DNA from: CAWELS01 sp964468205
GTDB lineage: Bacteria; Acidobacteriota; Terriglobia; Bryobacterales; Bryobacteraceae
Reading direction: 5' to 3'
DNA length: 13,982 bases
Assembly (NCBI GenBank): GCA_964468205.1
Contig: CAYXVG010000105.1
Coordinates: 1 to 13,982, forward strand
Part shown: one piece after another, positions 1 to 7,437 of the stretch
How positions within the stretch are numbered: the first letter of the stretch is position 1
How the letters are laid out: each line of letters begins with the position of its first letter
Notes under the pieces: model-generated
Database searches by the model: none
Told to the model about the DNA's origin: nothing
What the model saw: only the letters and a program-made list of their open reading frames with translations
Made by a program: the position numbers and the translations under genes

Positions 1-151
1 GCGCGTTGGGGTCACCGGGTAGCCGCGCGTTGGGGTCACCGGGTAGCCGCGCGTTGGGGTCACCGGGTAGCCGCGCGTTGGGGTCACCGGGTAGCCGCGC
101 GTTAGGATCACCCAGTAGCCGCGCGTTGGGATCACCGCGCCGCCGCGCGTT
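1..151. repeat. 24-bp tandem repeat array, about 6.3 copies
   Basis: A 24-bp unit beginning GCGCGTTGGGGTCACC and ending GGGTAGCC is repeated head to tail from base 1. Four copies are identical (1-96). The copy at 97-120 has several substitutions, the copy at 121-144 diverges more, and a 7-base partial copy ends at 151. The array runs off the left edge, so its true length is unknown. It stops one base before the stop codon of the LysR-type gene (TGA on the minus strand at 155-153). Because 24 is a multiple of three, the frames stay open through it, but I see no gene that uses them. The gradient of divergence toward the LysR gene suggests recent expansion at the outer side. Confidence 0.95.
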
Positions 152-152
152 G

Positions 153-1076
153 TCAGGCCGCCGGGGGCGCGGCCTTCTCACCGGCCGGCTCCACCACGTC
201 GAGAAACGCCCGCGCGGCGTGGCTCAGCGCCCGGCGGGCGGGATAGACCAGCCGGATAGGCCGCTCGATGCGCAGCTCTTCGACCAGCACCTCGTTCATG
301 GTCCCCTGCTGCACCTCCTGCTCCACGCACATGTGTGGCAGGAACGCCACGCCTTCGTTGCGCTGCACCATCTTCTTGATGGTTTCCACCGTTGGCATCT
401 CGACGTCCATGTTCAACGTCACCTTGTGCCGCTGGAACTCGCGCAGCACCCTGTCGCGGTAGGGGCTCACCACGTTGTGCGCAATGAACGTCTCCATGCC
501 GAGCTCGGTGATTTGCACGGACTCGCGCCGGGCGAACCGGTGTTGCGGCGAGACGACGAAAGCGAGGTGGTCAGTGTAGATCACGGTGTTGAGGAGCGAG
601 GGATCCCGCGGATCATAGCTGATCACTCCGAGTTCCAGGTCGCCGTCCAGCAACTGCGTGGGAATCTTGCTCGACAGGCTACGCCGCACTTGCACCTTCA
701 CCTTCGGGTACATCCGCCGGTACGCCTCGATGTGCCGCAGCAGGTACAGCGATGTCGACTCGTTCGCTCCGATAATGAGCCGGCCGGCCGAGTTGTCGCG
801 CAACTCCGCCAGCGCGTTCTCCAATTCGTGCTGCAGATTCTGTGTCCGGCGGGCGTAGTCCAGCACAATCTTGCCCGCATCAGTCAACAGGAGCTCTTTT
901 GCCGAACGGTCGATGAGCTTCTCGCCGAGCTCCTTCTCGAGGCGCCGGATGGCGAGCGAAACCGCCGGCTGCGTACGGCGCAGTTTCTCCGCCGCCCGCG
1001 AAAAACTCTTCTCGCCGGCCACGGTGAGGAACACCTTCAAAAGGAAGAACTCCATGTTTTGCCCCGACCTTTCCAT
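153..1076 (-). CDS. LysR-type transcriptional regulator
   Basis: This is a full-length LysR-family regulator of 300-307 residues, the usual family size. The N-terminal winged helix-turn-helix spans about residues 8-70 and includes SFSRAAEKLRRTQPAVS, the recognition helix region. The rest is the periplasmic-binding-protein-like co-inducer domain, with a typical segment GVAFLPHMCVEQE. The longest frame starts at the ATG at 1076, but an internal ATG at 1055 (MEFFLLKVFLTVA) matches the usual LysR N-terminus and has GGAAAGG and GGGG upstream, so I favour 1055. It is transcribed away from the radical SAM gene across a 170-bp spacer, the classic arrangement for a LysR regulator and its target. The effector cannot be inferred. 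Its 3' end abuts the 24-bp tandem repeat. Confidence 0.93.
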   Translation of the reverse strand: MERSGQNMEFFLLKVFLTVAGEKSFSRAAEKLRRTQPAVSLAIRRLEKELGEKLIDRSAKELLLTDAGKIVLDYARRTQNLQHELENALAELRDNSAGRLIIGANESTSLYLLRHIEAYRRMYPKVKVQVRRSLSSKIPTQLLDGDLELGVISYDPRDPSLLNTVIYTDHLAFVVSPQHRFARRESVQITELGMETFIAHNVVSPYRDRVLREFQRHKVTLNMDVEMPTVETIKKMVQRNEGVAFLPHMCVEQEVQQGTMNEVLVEELRIERPIRLVYPARRALSHAARAFLDVVEPAGEKAAPPAA

Positions 1077-1163
1077 ATATATGACATCTCGGTTTCGGTG
1101 CGCCGCGGACGCCTTGGCGCGAATCCGGACGCTACGTTAGGATGTTGATTTGAAGTCGCGGTT

Positions 1164-1193
1164 GGCTCGCGCGTTCGGTCACGTTCGCGAGCC
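1164..1193. promoter_or_regulatory. Inverted repeat in LysR/radical SAM divergent spacer
   Basis: GGCTCGCG (1164-1171) and CGCGAGCC (1186-1193) form a perfect 8-bp inverted repeat around a 14-bp centre. It lies 53 bp upstream of the radical SAM start codon. It could be a dyad operator, for instance for the divergent LysR regulator, or a hairpin in the leader transcript. No clear -35/-10 pair is visible near it. Which role it has is inference. Confidence 0.45.
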
Positions 1194-1246
1194 TCAGAGG
1201 GGGCAACGGAGGGGGCTGCCACAATCTGGAAAGGAGAATCTCGAAG

Positions 1247-2557
1247 ATGCTGACACAGACAGAGCAGACGACTGGCAGTGGAACCGAAGGGCGGTTTCGT
1301 TTTGACGTAGCGATGCACGAACTCCTCATGAATGGACCGAAACCGGGGGGCCTGATTCCCAATGGCGAACCCAAGACTCTCCCCGAACCGGTCTTCCCCC
1401 AATACCCGGAACGGCTGGGCGATGTGGAGCCCGATCCCAAATTCCTGCCCCAAGGGGATAATCCGTACCGGACGCGCGTCACCGCGCCGATGGTGCTCAG
1501 AACCATGAACGGCTGGCTGTGGCCCTACCTCCGGTCCCGCATCCTGCCGGGAGACTTCCATCCGATCATCGCCTATCTGTTCACGGAATGGAAGTGCAAC
1601 ATTGACTGCCACTACTGCTGGGCCTTCGACAATCGCGTCAAGGGCATGACCGAAGACACCGCGCGGCGCGCGGTGGACTGGCTCCATGATACCGGTTGCC
1701 GTGTGCTCGCTTTCATGGGCGGCGAAGTGCTCCTGCGGCCGCAGTTTGTCCACAAGGTAGCCTACTACGCCGCGAAGAAGGGTTTCTGGATCTACGTGCC
1801 GACAAACGGCCGCCTGATGCGGCCGGACGTGATTGACCGGCTGGGCGACGCCGGAGTCGCAACGTTCAATCTGGCCGTCGACTCCGTCGATGACCGGAAG
1901 GAGCTGCCCAAGGCTCTAAACCCGATTCGTTCGTACTTCGAATACCTCCTCAAAAAGCAGTACGTATACGGATTCAGCGTCTTTTTCAACATCAATATCA
2001 CGCGCATCAATCTCGATGACGTCAAACAACTGACCGAGGTCGCCTACGACGCCGGTATCGCGACGGACTACCACATCAATGAGTCCCCGATGACCGAGCA
2101 GGAGCATTTCAAGCACGCCGAGAACAATTCAACTTTCATCACCGAAGACGACTGGCCCGCCGTCGATGAGACCATCGACTGGTTGATCGAGAAGAACCGG
2201 TCCGGCTACAAGATGGTCAACTCCGTACGGCGCCTCGGGGAGATGAAGGAGTTCATGCGCGGCAAGCTGCAGGATTGGGAATGCCGGGCCGGCCACAACA
2301 ATGTCGTCATTCGAACCGACGGCACGTTGGCTCCCTGTTTCCCCCTGTACTCGGCGACCTATGACTGGGGAACGGTCGAGAATGAAAGGTTCGACAAGCG
2401 CCAGCTCGACGAGATGAAGCAAACCTGCCACAAGCACTGCTTCTCGACTCTGAACCACAATCTCGCCTACTGCTACAAGGCGAACCGGGCGATTAGATGG
2501 ACGTTGAAGCAGGCTCTCCGGGGCTTCCGCGGGACCAGCGGGAGCTTCGAGGACTAA
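1247..2557 (+). CDS. Radical SAM protein with C-terminal SPASM-like cysteines
   Basis: The 436-residue protein has the radical SAM cluster motif CNIDCHYC (Cys117, 121, 124; CxxxCxxC), which binds a [4Fe-4S] cluster and S-adenosylmethionine, followed by the GGE motif at 158-160. The C-terminal part has further cysteines at 346, 364, 394, 398 and 409, in an arrangement like the SPASM/twitch auxiliary-cluster regions of the MoaA/PqqE group. A conserved-looking N-terminal extension of about 105 residues precedes the barrel. AAGGAG at 1231-1236 is a good ribosome site for the ATG at 1247. It stands alone, divergent from a LysR regulator. I see no peptide precursor or partner enzyme next to it, so the substrate is unknown. 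The last residues (GFRGTSGSFED) are encoded inside the first copy of a duplicated 46-bp unit. Confidence 0.9.
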   Translation: MLTQTEQTTGSGTEGRFRFDVAMHELLMNGPKPGGLIPNGEPKTLPEPVFPQYPERLGDVEPDPKFLPQGDNPYRTRVTAPMVLRTMNGWLWPYLRSRILPGDFHPIIAYLFTEWKCNIDCHYCWAFDNRVKGMTEDTARRAVDWLHDTGCRVLAFMGGEVLLRPQFVHKVAYYAAKKGFWIYVPTNGRLMRPDVIDRLGDAGVATFNLAVDSVDDRKELPKALNPIRSYFEYLLKKQYVYGFSVFFNINITRINLDDVKQLTEVAYDAGIATDYHINESPMTEQEHFKHAENNSTFITEDDWPAVDETIDWLIEKNRSGYKMVNSVRRLGEMKEFMRGKLQDWECRAGHNNVVIRTDGTLAPCFPLYSATYDWGTVENERFDKRQLDEMKQTCHKHCFSTLNHNLAYCYKANRAIRWTLKQALRGFRGTSGSFED

Positions 2558-2619
2558 GCCGGGTGGTGGCTTCCGCGGGACCAGCGGGAGCTTCGATGAC
2601 TAGGCCGGGTGGTGGCTTC
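2522..2619. repeat. 46-bp tandem duplication containing a hairpin
   Basis: A 46-bp unit at 2522-2567 is repeated at 2568-2613 with only a few differences, and the first six bases of a third copy follow. Each unit holds a potential stem-loop: GCTTCCGC / GGGACCA loop / GCGGGAGC (2523-2545 and 2569-2591), eight pairs with one G-U. The stop codon of the radical SAM gene (TAA at 2555) lies in copy 1, so the repeat forms the 3' end of the gene and its trailer. No T-tract follows the stems, so a classical Rho-independent terminator is not shown. Confidence 0.9.
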
Positions 2620-2663
2620 GATTCCAGTGTTTGGCCGCGCCGGGGAGGACGTCGGAGAAGCCT

Positions 2664-3341
2664 TTACTTAAGCTTCTTGAGCGTGACGGTCATCTGCCGG
2701 CCGAACAGAATCGTTTCCAATACCGGATTCGCGGCCACCGCATCCACGTATTCGGGATTCTGCTCTCGCCGCGAGATGTTGTGCGCGAGGATAAGCCCGC
2801 CGGGACGCACTTTCGGCAGAACCTTGTCGAGATAGTCTTTGTAGCCAGGCTTATCCGCGTCAATGAAGACGATGTCGAACGGCCCCTCGACCTGCTTCAC
2901 GGTGTCGTGCGCGTCGCCGACAACCACTTCCACCAGATCGGCGACGCCAGCCTTCTCGAAGTTTCGCCGGGCGGTTTGCGCGCGTCCGGGATCCATCTCG
3001 AGCGTGACGAGTCTTCCGCCGGTCGTCCGCAGCGCCAGCGCGAACCAAAGCCCCGAGTAGCCGGTCGACGTTCCAATCTCGAGGGCCCGCTTCGCCCCGA
3101 TCGCTTCGGTCAACAGACGGATGATGCGCCCGTCGCCTTCCGGCACATTGAGATGGCGTTCCACCTCCGCGGCTACATCGAGGATCCTTCGCTCCGCCGC
3201 GGAATTGGCTTGGGGGGGAATCTCCAGTGCTGCCGGGCCGCCGCGCCTCCCCGGCCCTTGCGCATCAAGGCAGGAAACCGCAAAAACCATCCCCAGCATC
3301 AGGAATCCAGCGATCTTCGATAATGTCATATACACTCTCAA
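2664..3341 (-). CDS. O-methyltransferase-like protein with signal peptide
   Basis: This is a class I SAM-dependent methyltransferase of the caffeoyl-CoA/catechol O-methyltransferase type. Numbered from the ATG at 3329 (221 residues), the SAM motif is EIGTSTG at 84-90, with TLEMDP after it and VFIDADKPGYKDYL around 154-167. In this family the metal-binding pair is usually D-N (as in DNVL), but here it is His183-Asn184 (LAHN). The longest frame begins with TTG at 3341; the ATG four codons later has GAGAG just upstream and is more likely. Residues 1-24 form a hydrophobic signal-like segment (IAGFLMLGMVFAVSC) with a weak lipobox. That is odd for a SAM-dependent enzyme. It lies 75 bp downstream of the AbgT-type gene on the same strand and may be co-transcribed. 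The substrate is unknown. Confidence 0.85.
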   Translation of the reverse strand: MRVYMTLSKIAGFLMLGMVFAVSCLDAQGPGRRGGPAALEIPPQANSAAERRILDVAAEVERHLNVPEGDGRIIRLLTEAIGAKRALEIGTSTGYSGLWFALALRTTGGRLVTLEMDPGRAQTARRNFEKAGVADLVEVVVGDAHDTVKQVEGPFDIVFIDADKPGYKDYLDKVLPKVRPGGLILAHNISRREQNPEYVDAVAANPVLETILFGRQMTVTLKKLK

Positions 3342-3416
3342 GACGGCGGCGAGGCCGCTGATGGTGACAGGCGTTCGTGGCCAATCCGGCGTCTCCGATT
3401 CCGGCGGCCTCTCCTA

Positions 3417-4940
3417 TCACTTGTCCAGATACAACGCCGAACCCGGCCCTACCGGCAATTCGAAGCCGACCCAGACGACGAGAATCACCGTCCAAACCAG
3501 GAAGAAAGCGACGGTGTAAGGCAGCATCAGAGCGATCACCGTGCCGATGCCGGCGCCTTTCTGGTACCGGTCGACGAAGGCGACGATCAAAGCGAAGTAG
3601 CTCATCATCGGGCTGATGATGTTCGTTACGCTGTCACCGATCCGGTAGGCCGTCTGCGTGAGTTCGGGCGTATAGCCGAGCAGCATGAGCATCGGCACAA
3701 AGACCGGGGCCATTACCGCCCACTTCGCCGAGGCGCTGCCCATGAACAGATTCACAACACCCGTCACGATCACGAAAGCGATCATGAGCGGGATGCTGCC
3801 GAGGCCCGAGGCCTGCAGCAATTCCGCTCCTTTTACGGCCACAATCAGCCCGAGTTGGCTCCAATTGAAATATGCCACGAACTGCGCGGCGAAAAAGACG
3901 AGCACCATGTAGACGCCCAAGCCTTTAATGGCCTTGCCCATCGCCTCCATTAGCTCGGCGTCGTTTTTGATAGTGCCCGCGCCCCAGCCGTAAGCTCCGC
4001 CGACCACGAGGCCCAGCAGGAAGATGAACGCGACGATGCCTTTTAGGAAAGGCGAGTTCAACAGGTCGCCGGTCTCTGGATTCCGCAGCAACCCGTTCGA
4101 GGGAACCGTGCCGGCGAGCAGCAAGACCGTGAACAGGATGAGCGCCACGAGCGCGAACCAGAGTCCGCGTTTCTCCGCTGCCGAAAGGGTGTCGATCTCG
4201 TCGGCCTTTTCTTCTCCGGTGTAGTCTCCCAGCCGCGGCGCGACCACCTTTTCCGTCACCCATGTTCCGGCCCCGGCGATGAAGAACGTGGATGCGGCCA
4301 TGAAGTAGTAGTTGCAGGCCGCATTCACGGTGTAGGAGGGGTCGATGATATGGGCCGCCTCCTCGCTTAATCCGGCCAGTAGCGGATCCACCGTTCCGAG
4401 AAGCAGGTTCGCCGAGTACCCGCCGGAGACTCCGGCGAAAGCCGCCGCCATGCCCGCGAGAGGATGCCGCTTGATGCCGAGGAAGATCACCGCCGCAAGC
4501 GGCACAAGCAGCACGTAGCCAATCTCGCTGGCCGCGTTGGAAAGCACCCCGGCGAGCACGATGGAAAAAGTGAGCAGCTTTTTCGGCGCCGAGAGCACCA
4601 GCAGCTTCAGCGCCGCCGCGATGAGCCCGCTTCCCTCCATGACACCGATGCCGAGCATCGCCACCAGAACCGTCCCCAGCGGCGCGAAGCCGGTGAAGTT
4701 CGTCACCATCTCCGTCAGGATGCGGTGCAGCCCCGGCACGGAAAACAGGCTGACGGGAGAAATCGTCTCGCCCGTTCCCGGATGCGTCACCGCGAGGTCG
4801 AACTGGGCGGCCACGCCGGAGAGGATCACCACCGCCACCGCCATGATGGCGAACAGAGTGGCCGGATGTGGAAGCAGATTGCCGGCGCGCTCGATGAAGT
4901 TTAGTGATCTCGCGAGCAGTTGACTACCGTTCAGGGGCAT
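3417..4940 (-). CDS. AbgT-family transporter
   Basis: This is a 507-residue polytopic inner-membrane protein with many hydrophobic segments. It matches the AbgT family (p-aminobenzoyl-glutamate transporter AbgT, MtrF) in length, in the N-terminal HPATLFAIMAVAVV segment, and in the C-terminal signature GVVNLFMGSASAKWAVMAPV followed by YRIGDSVTNIISPMMSYF. Family members move p-aminobenzoyl-glutamate or export antifolates such as sulfonamides, and the sequence does not tell which applies here. No strong ribosome site precedes the ATG at 4940. The gene follows an enolase-superfamily gene by 146 bp and precedes the methyltransferase gene by 75 bp, all on the minus strand. A shared transcript is possible but not demonstrated. 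Confidence 0.93.
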   Translation of the reverse strand: MPLNGSQLLARSLNFIERAGNLLPHPATLFAIMAVAVVILSGVAAQFDLAVTHPGTGETISPVSLFSVPGLHRILTEMVTNFTGFAPLGTVLVAMLGIGVMEGSGLIAAALKLLVLSAPKKLLTFSIVLAGVLSNAASEIGYVLLVPLAAVIFLGIKRHPLAGMAAAFAGVSGGYSANLLLGTVDPLLAGLSEEAAHIIDPSYTVNAACNYYFMAASTFFIAGAGTWVTEKVVAPRLGDYTGEEKADEIDTLSAAEKRGLWFALVALILFTVLLLAGTVPSNGLLRNPETGDLLNSPFLKGIVAFIFLLGLVVGGAYGWGAGTIKNDAELMEAMGKAIKGLGVYMVLVFFAAQFVAYFNWSQLGLIVAVKGAELLQASGLGSIPLMIAFVIVTGVVNLFMGSASAKWAVMAPVFVPMLMLLGYTPELTQTAYRIGDSVTNIISPMMSYFALIVAFVDRYQKGAGIGTVIALMLPYTVAFFLVWTVILVVWVGFELPVGPGSALYLDK

Positions 4941-5086
4941 GGCGGTGCGCCGGTTGGCAAAAATCTTAGGTTACCCTACCCGCGCGCCCGTCTGTGAGGC
5001 GCTCCGCCAGCCGTGAGAATTCCGGGCGAGGAGCAGCGGCATGGCCTTTTCCGGCGCAAAGGTTCGAGGAACGGTTTTGCAACAGC

Positions 5087-6355
5087 TTAACGGTTGCCGG
5101 GTGGCCGGCGGCGGGACTGGGGCTCCGGAAGCGGCGGAGTAAACCAGTCCGGCGGATCGTCGCCGCGCTGCCACTCGCGCACGCCTTCATCATCGAGTTC
5201 CACACCGAGCCCGGGAGCCTCCGGCTGGCCCGTGCCGCCGCCGCTGATATCGGGCGGATTCTTGGCCATCGAGAGAATGCTGGTGCGCCGCCCGAGACGG
5301 CTCTCCGAGGTAAGAAAATCGCGGATCGAGAAGCCGAAGTGGATGGACGACATCGTCAGAAGGATCCCGCCCACGTTGTGCGTCGCCACCGGAATCCGGT
5401 ACAGCTCGGCGAGGTTGGCGATCTTCATGATGCCGGTCAACCCGCCGCAAAAAGCGATGTCAGGATAGATGAAATCGACCACCTGGTTCTGCAGGAATGG
5501 CGCGAAGCCGGAGGGCATCTCGAGCTTCTCGCCGGTCAGCAGCGGCACGCGGCAGACCTGCTTGAGCGCCACCCAACTATCGGAGAACGGCACCGGCAAT
5601 GGATCTTCATACCACTTCGGGCCGATCCCTTCCACGGCGCGGCCCACGGCCACGGCGCTCGGAAGATCATACTCGTTATGGCAGTGGACCATGATGTCGT
5701 ATTCAGGGCCGAGCTCGTTGCGGACATTTTCAAAGCCGGTGCGGATTTTGTGGACATCGCCGGCGGAGAGGGTGTCCGTATAGCGTCCCATCGGCCGGCG
5801 GATCGGGCTGGTGGTGTTCATCTTGACGGCGCGAAAGCCCTGCGGATCCTGCCGCAGGCGATCGGCCCAATCCTTCACCTGAGCCTTGTCCAACATGTCT
5901 CGAGGCTCGGTGTTAATGAAGATGGTGACGCGCTCGCGGAACGGTCCGCCCAAAAGGCGATAGACCGGCAGGTCCACCAGTTTCCCGGCCAGGTCCCAAA
6001 GCGCCATGTCGATACCGCTGAGCGCCGGAATACGGGCCATGTACGGATGCATGAGGGTCGACATGCGGTGAAAGTGCCATTGAATGGCGAGCGGATCGCC
6101 GCCCATCAACAGTGGCCCGTAACGCTCGATCCAGGCCTTCATCATGGAACCGTTGACACCGGATTCCCCGAACCCGGAGACGCCGGCGTCGGTGTCGATG
6201 CGAATCAGAGTGTGCGAGACACCGGAGACGGGCTTCATGGCGATGCCCGTGATTTTGACCTTCCCGCGGCTGGCCGCAGTCAAACGTTCGAGGGGAGCGA
6301 AAGCAGCGGCGGCCGGGAGGGCTAAGGCGGTTTCAAGGAACTGGCGTCGATTCAT
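5087..6355 (-). CDS. Tat-exported enolase-superfamily protein (mandelate racemase/muconate lactonizing type)
   Basis: The 422-residue protein starts with a twin-arginine signal (NRRQFLETALALPAAAAFAPL), implying export of the folded protein. The N-terminal capping domain (about 32-150) and the barrel fit the sugar-acid dehydratase-like branch of the mandelate racemase group: KMN at 178-180, HCHNEYD at 224-230, YEDP at 249-252, GEK at 275-277 and THN at 325-327. The expected metal ligands are Asp/Glu/Glu, and Glu250 and Glu276 fit the second and third. At the first site the DxH motif seen in galactonate and mannonate dehydratases reads HxH (His224, His226). That could change the metal or abolish activity. 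AGGA lies about 8 bases before the ATG. It diverges from the flavin-reductase-like gene and precedes the AbgT-type gene. Its substrate is unknown. Confidence 0.88.
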   Translation of the reverse strand: MNRRQFLETALALPAAAAFAPLERLTAASRGKVKITGIAMKPVSGVSHTLIRIDTDAGVSGFGESGVNGSMMKAWIERYGPLLMGGDPLAIQWHFHRMSTLMHPYMARIPALSGIDMALWDLAGKLVDLPVYRLLGGPFRERVTIFINTEPRDMLDKAQVKDWADRLRQDPQGFRAVKMNTTSPIRRPMGRYTDTLSAGDVHKIRTGFENVRNELGPEYDIMVHCHNEYDLPSAVAVGRAVEGIGPKWYEDPLPVPFSDSWVALKQVCRVPLLTGEKLEMPSGFAPFLQNQVVDFIYPDIAFCGGLTGIMKIANLAELYRIPVATHNVGGILLTMSSIHFGFSIRDFLTSESRLGRRTSILSMAKNPPDISGGGTGQPEAPGLGVELDDEGVREWQRGDDPPDWFTPPLPEPQSRRRPPGNR

Positions 6356-6475
6356 GCGTTCAATCCTATTTCAAAACCCCAAAAAAGGAAAGCGATGCAC
6401 TGACGCCCGCTCGGACGGCCGCATGGCAACCGTATCGCCGTCTGGACCATACTGGTGGCGGAGGGAGACCGAATC

Positions 6476-7039
6476 ATGGCCAAAAAGACCATTCACTACA
6501 CCGATCTCTTCGCCGAGACGATGCGGCGAATGCGAAGCGACGGGTTACTGCTGGTCACGGCGGGTTCCGATGGAAAACCGAATGTGATGACAATCGGCTG
6601 GGGAACGATCGGATCGATCTGGGGACGGCCGGTATTCGTGGTACTGGTGCGGCCGTCGCGTTATACCTTCAGCCGGTTGGAGGAGATTGGCGACTTCACC
6701 GTGAACGTTCCTCCGGCGGAGTTGGCCGGCGCCGCTAGCCATTGCGGGACGGTGTCAGGGAGAGATCAAGATAAGTTCGAGGAAACGGGGTTGACGCTGG
6801 CGGCGAGCAAAGAGGTACGGCCGCCGGTGATCCAGGAATGCGTAATTCACTACGAGTGCCGCACGCTTCACCGGAACGATGTTATTCCGGACGCCACGGT
6901 GCAGGGCGTGTTGGACGATGCCTACCCGGAAGGGGATTTTCACCGCATCTACTTCGGGGAGATTGTGGCGGCTTACGCGGAGGAGGACGCGGCGGAACGT
7001 TCGCGGGGCGGCAGAACCGGGCCCTTGCTGCCGCTTTGA
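6476..7039 (+). CDS. Flavin reductase-like, FMN-binding split-barrel protein
   Basis: From the ATG at 6476 the protein has 187 residues. It resembles the flavin reductase / DIM6-NTAB split-barrel family: VTAGSDGKPNVMTIGWGTIGSIWGRPV near the N-terminus is reduced here to its key features (GKPN, TIGWG, GRPVFVVLVRPSRYT), and FTVNVP and CGTVSGRDQDKF follow. Such proteins bind FMN and act as NAD(P)H:flavin reductases or related oxidoreductases in the cytoplasm. An in-frame GTG at 6455 would extend it by seven codons, but GGAGGGAG at 6460-6467 then lies inside the gene at ideal distance from 6476, so I chose the ATG. It is divergent from the enolase-superfamily gene (120-bp spacer). No partner monooxygenase is present. 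Confidence 0.85.
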   Translation: MAKKTIHYTDLFAETMRRMRSDGLLLVTAGSDGKPNVMTIGWGTIGSIWGRPVFVVLVRPSRYTFSRLEEIGDFTVNVPPAELAGAASHCGTVSGRDQDKFEETGLTLAASKEVRPPVIQECVIHYECRTLHRNDVIPDATVQGVLDDAYPEGDFHRIYFGEIVAAYAEEDAAERSRGGRTGPLLPL

Positions 7040-7059
7040 TAGGGTTGACGAGACTTCTT

Positions 7060-7310
7060 ATGAGACGAACTATCCTCGCCCTGCTCCTCTCCGCCGGAAT
7101 CTGCGCGGCGGCAGACCGCACGAATATCGTGCTGATTGTCTCCGACGATCAAGGTTACGCCGATATTAGCTGCTACGAGCACCCCGACGAGGTCTCGACG
7201 CCGAACCTCGACCGCCTCGCCGCCGGGGGAGCACGCATGACCCATGGCTCCTCGATATCTATCACGACTGGCGGGCGGAGCTAGCGCCCCGCATCCAGCG
7301 CCGGCGGTGA
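7060..7310 (+). pseudogene. Sulfatase remnant (N-terminus, possibly joined to a C-terminal scrap)
   Basis: The frame at 7060-7284 encodes 74 residues: a signal peptide (MRRTILALLLSAGICAAA), then the typical sulfatase start TNIVLIVSDDQGYADI and STPNLDRLAAGGARMTHG. In intact sulfatases the catalytic CxPSR formylglycine site follows directly, but here the similarity ends at about 7247 and a stop comes at 7282. In another frame the next bases read LLDIYHDWRAELAPRI and then stop at 7308, which resembles sulfatase C-termini. This suggests a large internal deletion with a frameshift. The N-terminal match is clear; the C-terminal match is a weaker impression. The product would lack the active site. 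It sits 20 bp after the flavin-reductase-like gene. Confidence 0.75.
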
Positions 7311-7437
7311 GGCGTATCTGGAACGCGGAATGCGCACTTCCACCGGGAACGTGCGTTTCGCCGCCGCCGGCGCCACGGCTGGACCTGTGTGAGGATCGAC
7401 CCGCGGCCCAGAAACGCCCGGTCAACCGGCTTTTGCT
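7311..7437. other. Gene-less, probably decayed sequence
   Basis: No convincing coding region is seen between the sulfatase remnant and the convergent small gene. A frame around 7312-7390 could read EAYLERGMRTSTGNVRF before a stop, which looks protein-like but matches no family I recognise. It may be further debris of the sulfatase or of a deleted neighbour. Confidence 0.4.

Noticed and set aside
6..1148. 380-residue plus-strand open frame covering the repeat array and the LysR gene
   Set aside because: It is antisense to a clear LysR gene, its first part is just the translated 24-bp repeat, and it has no recognisable domain. High third-position GC keeps the frame open.
2655..2680. Short dyad GAAGC...GCTTC between the convergent radical SAM and methyltransferase genes as a terminator
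   Set aside because: Only five pairs, a 10-base loop and no T-tract; too weak to call.
4994..6325. 443-residue plus-strand open frame
   Set aside because: It is antisense to the Tat-exported enolase-superfamily gene and has no family resemblance or ribosome site.
6455..6475. GTG start seven codons upstream for the flavin reductase-like gene
   Set aside because: The Shine-Dalgarno-like GGAGGGAG lies after the GTG, at proper distance from the ATG at 6476.
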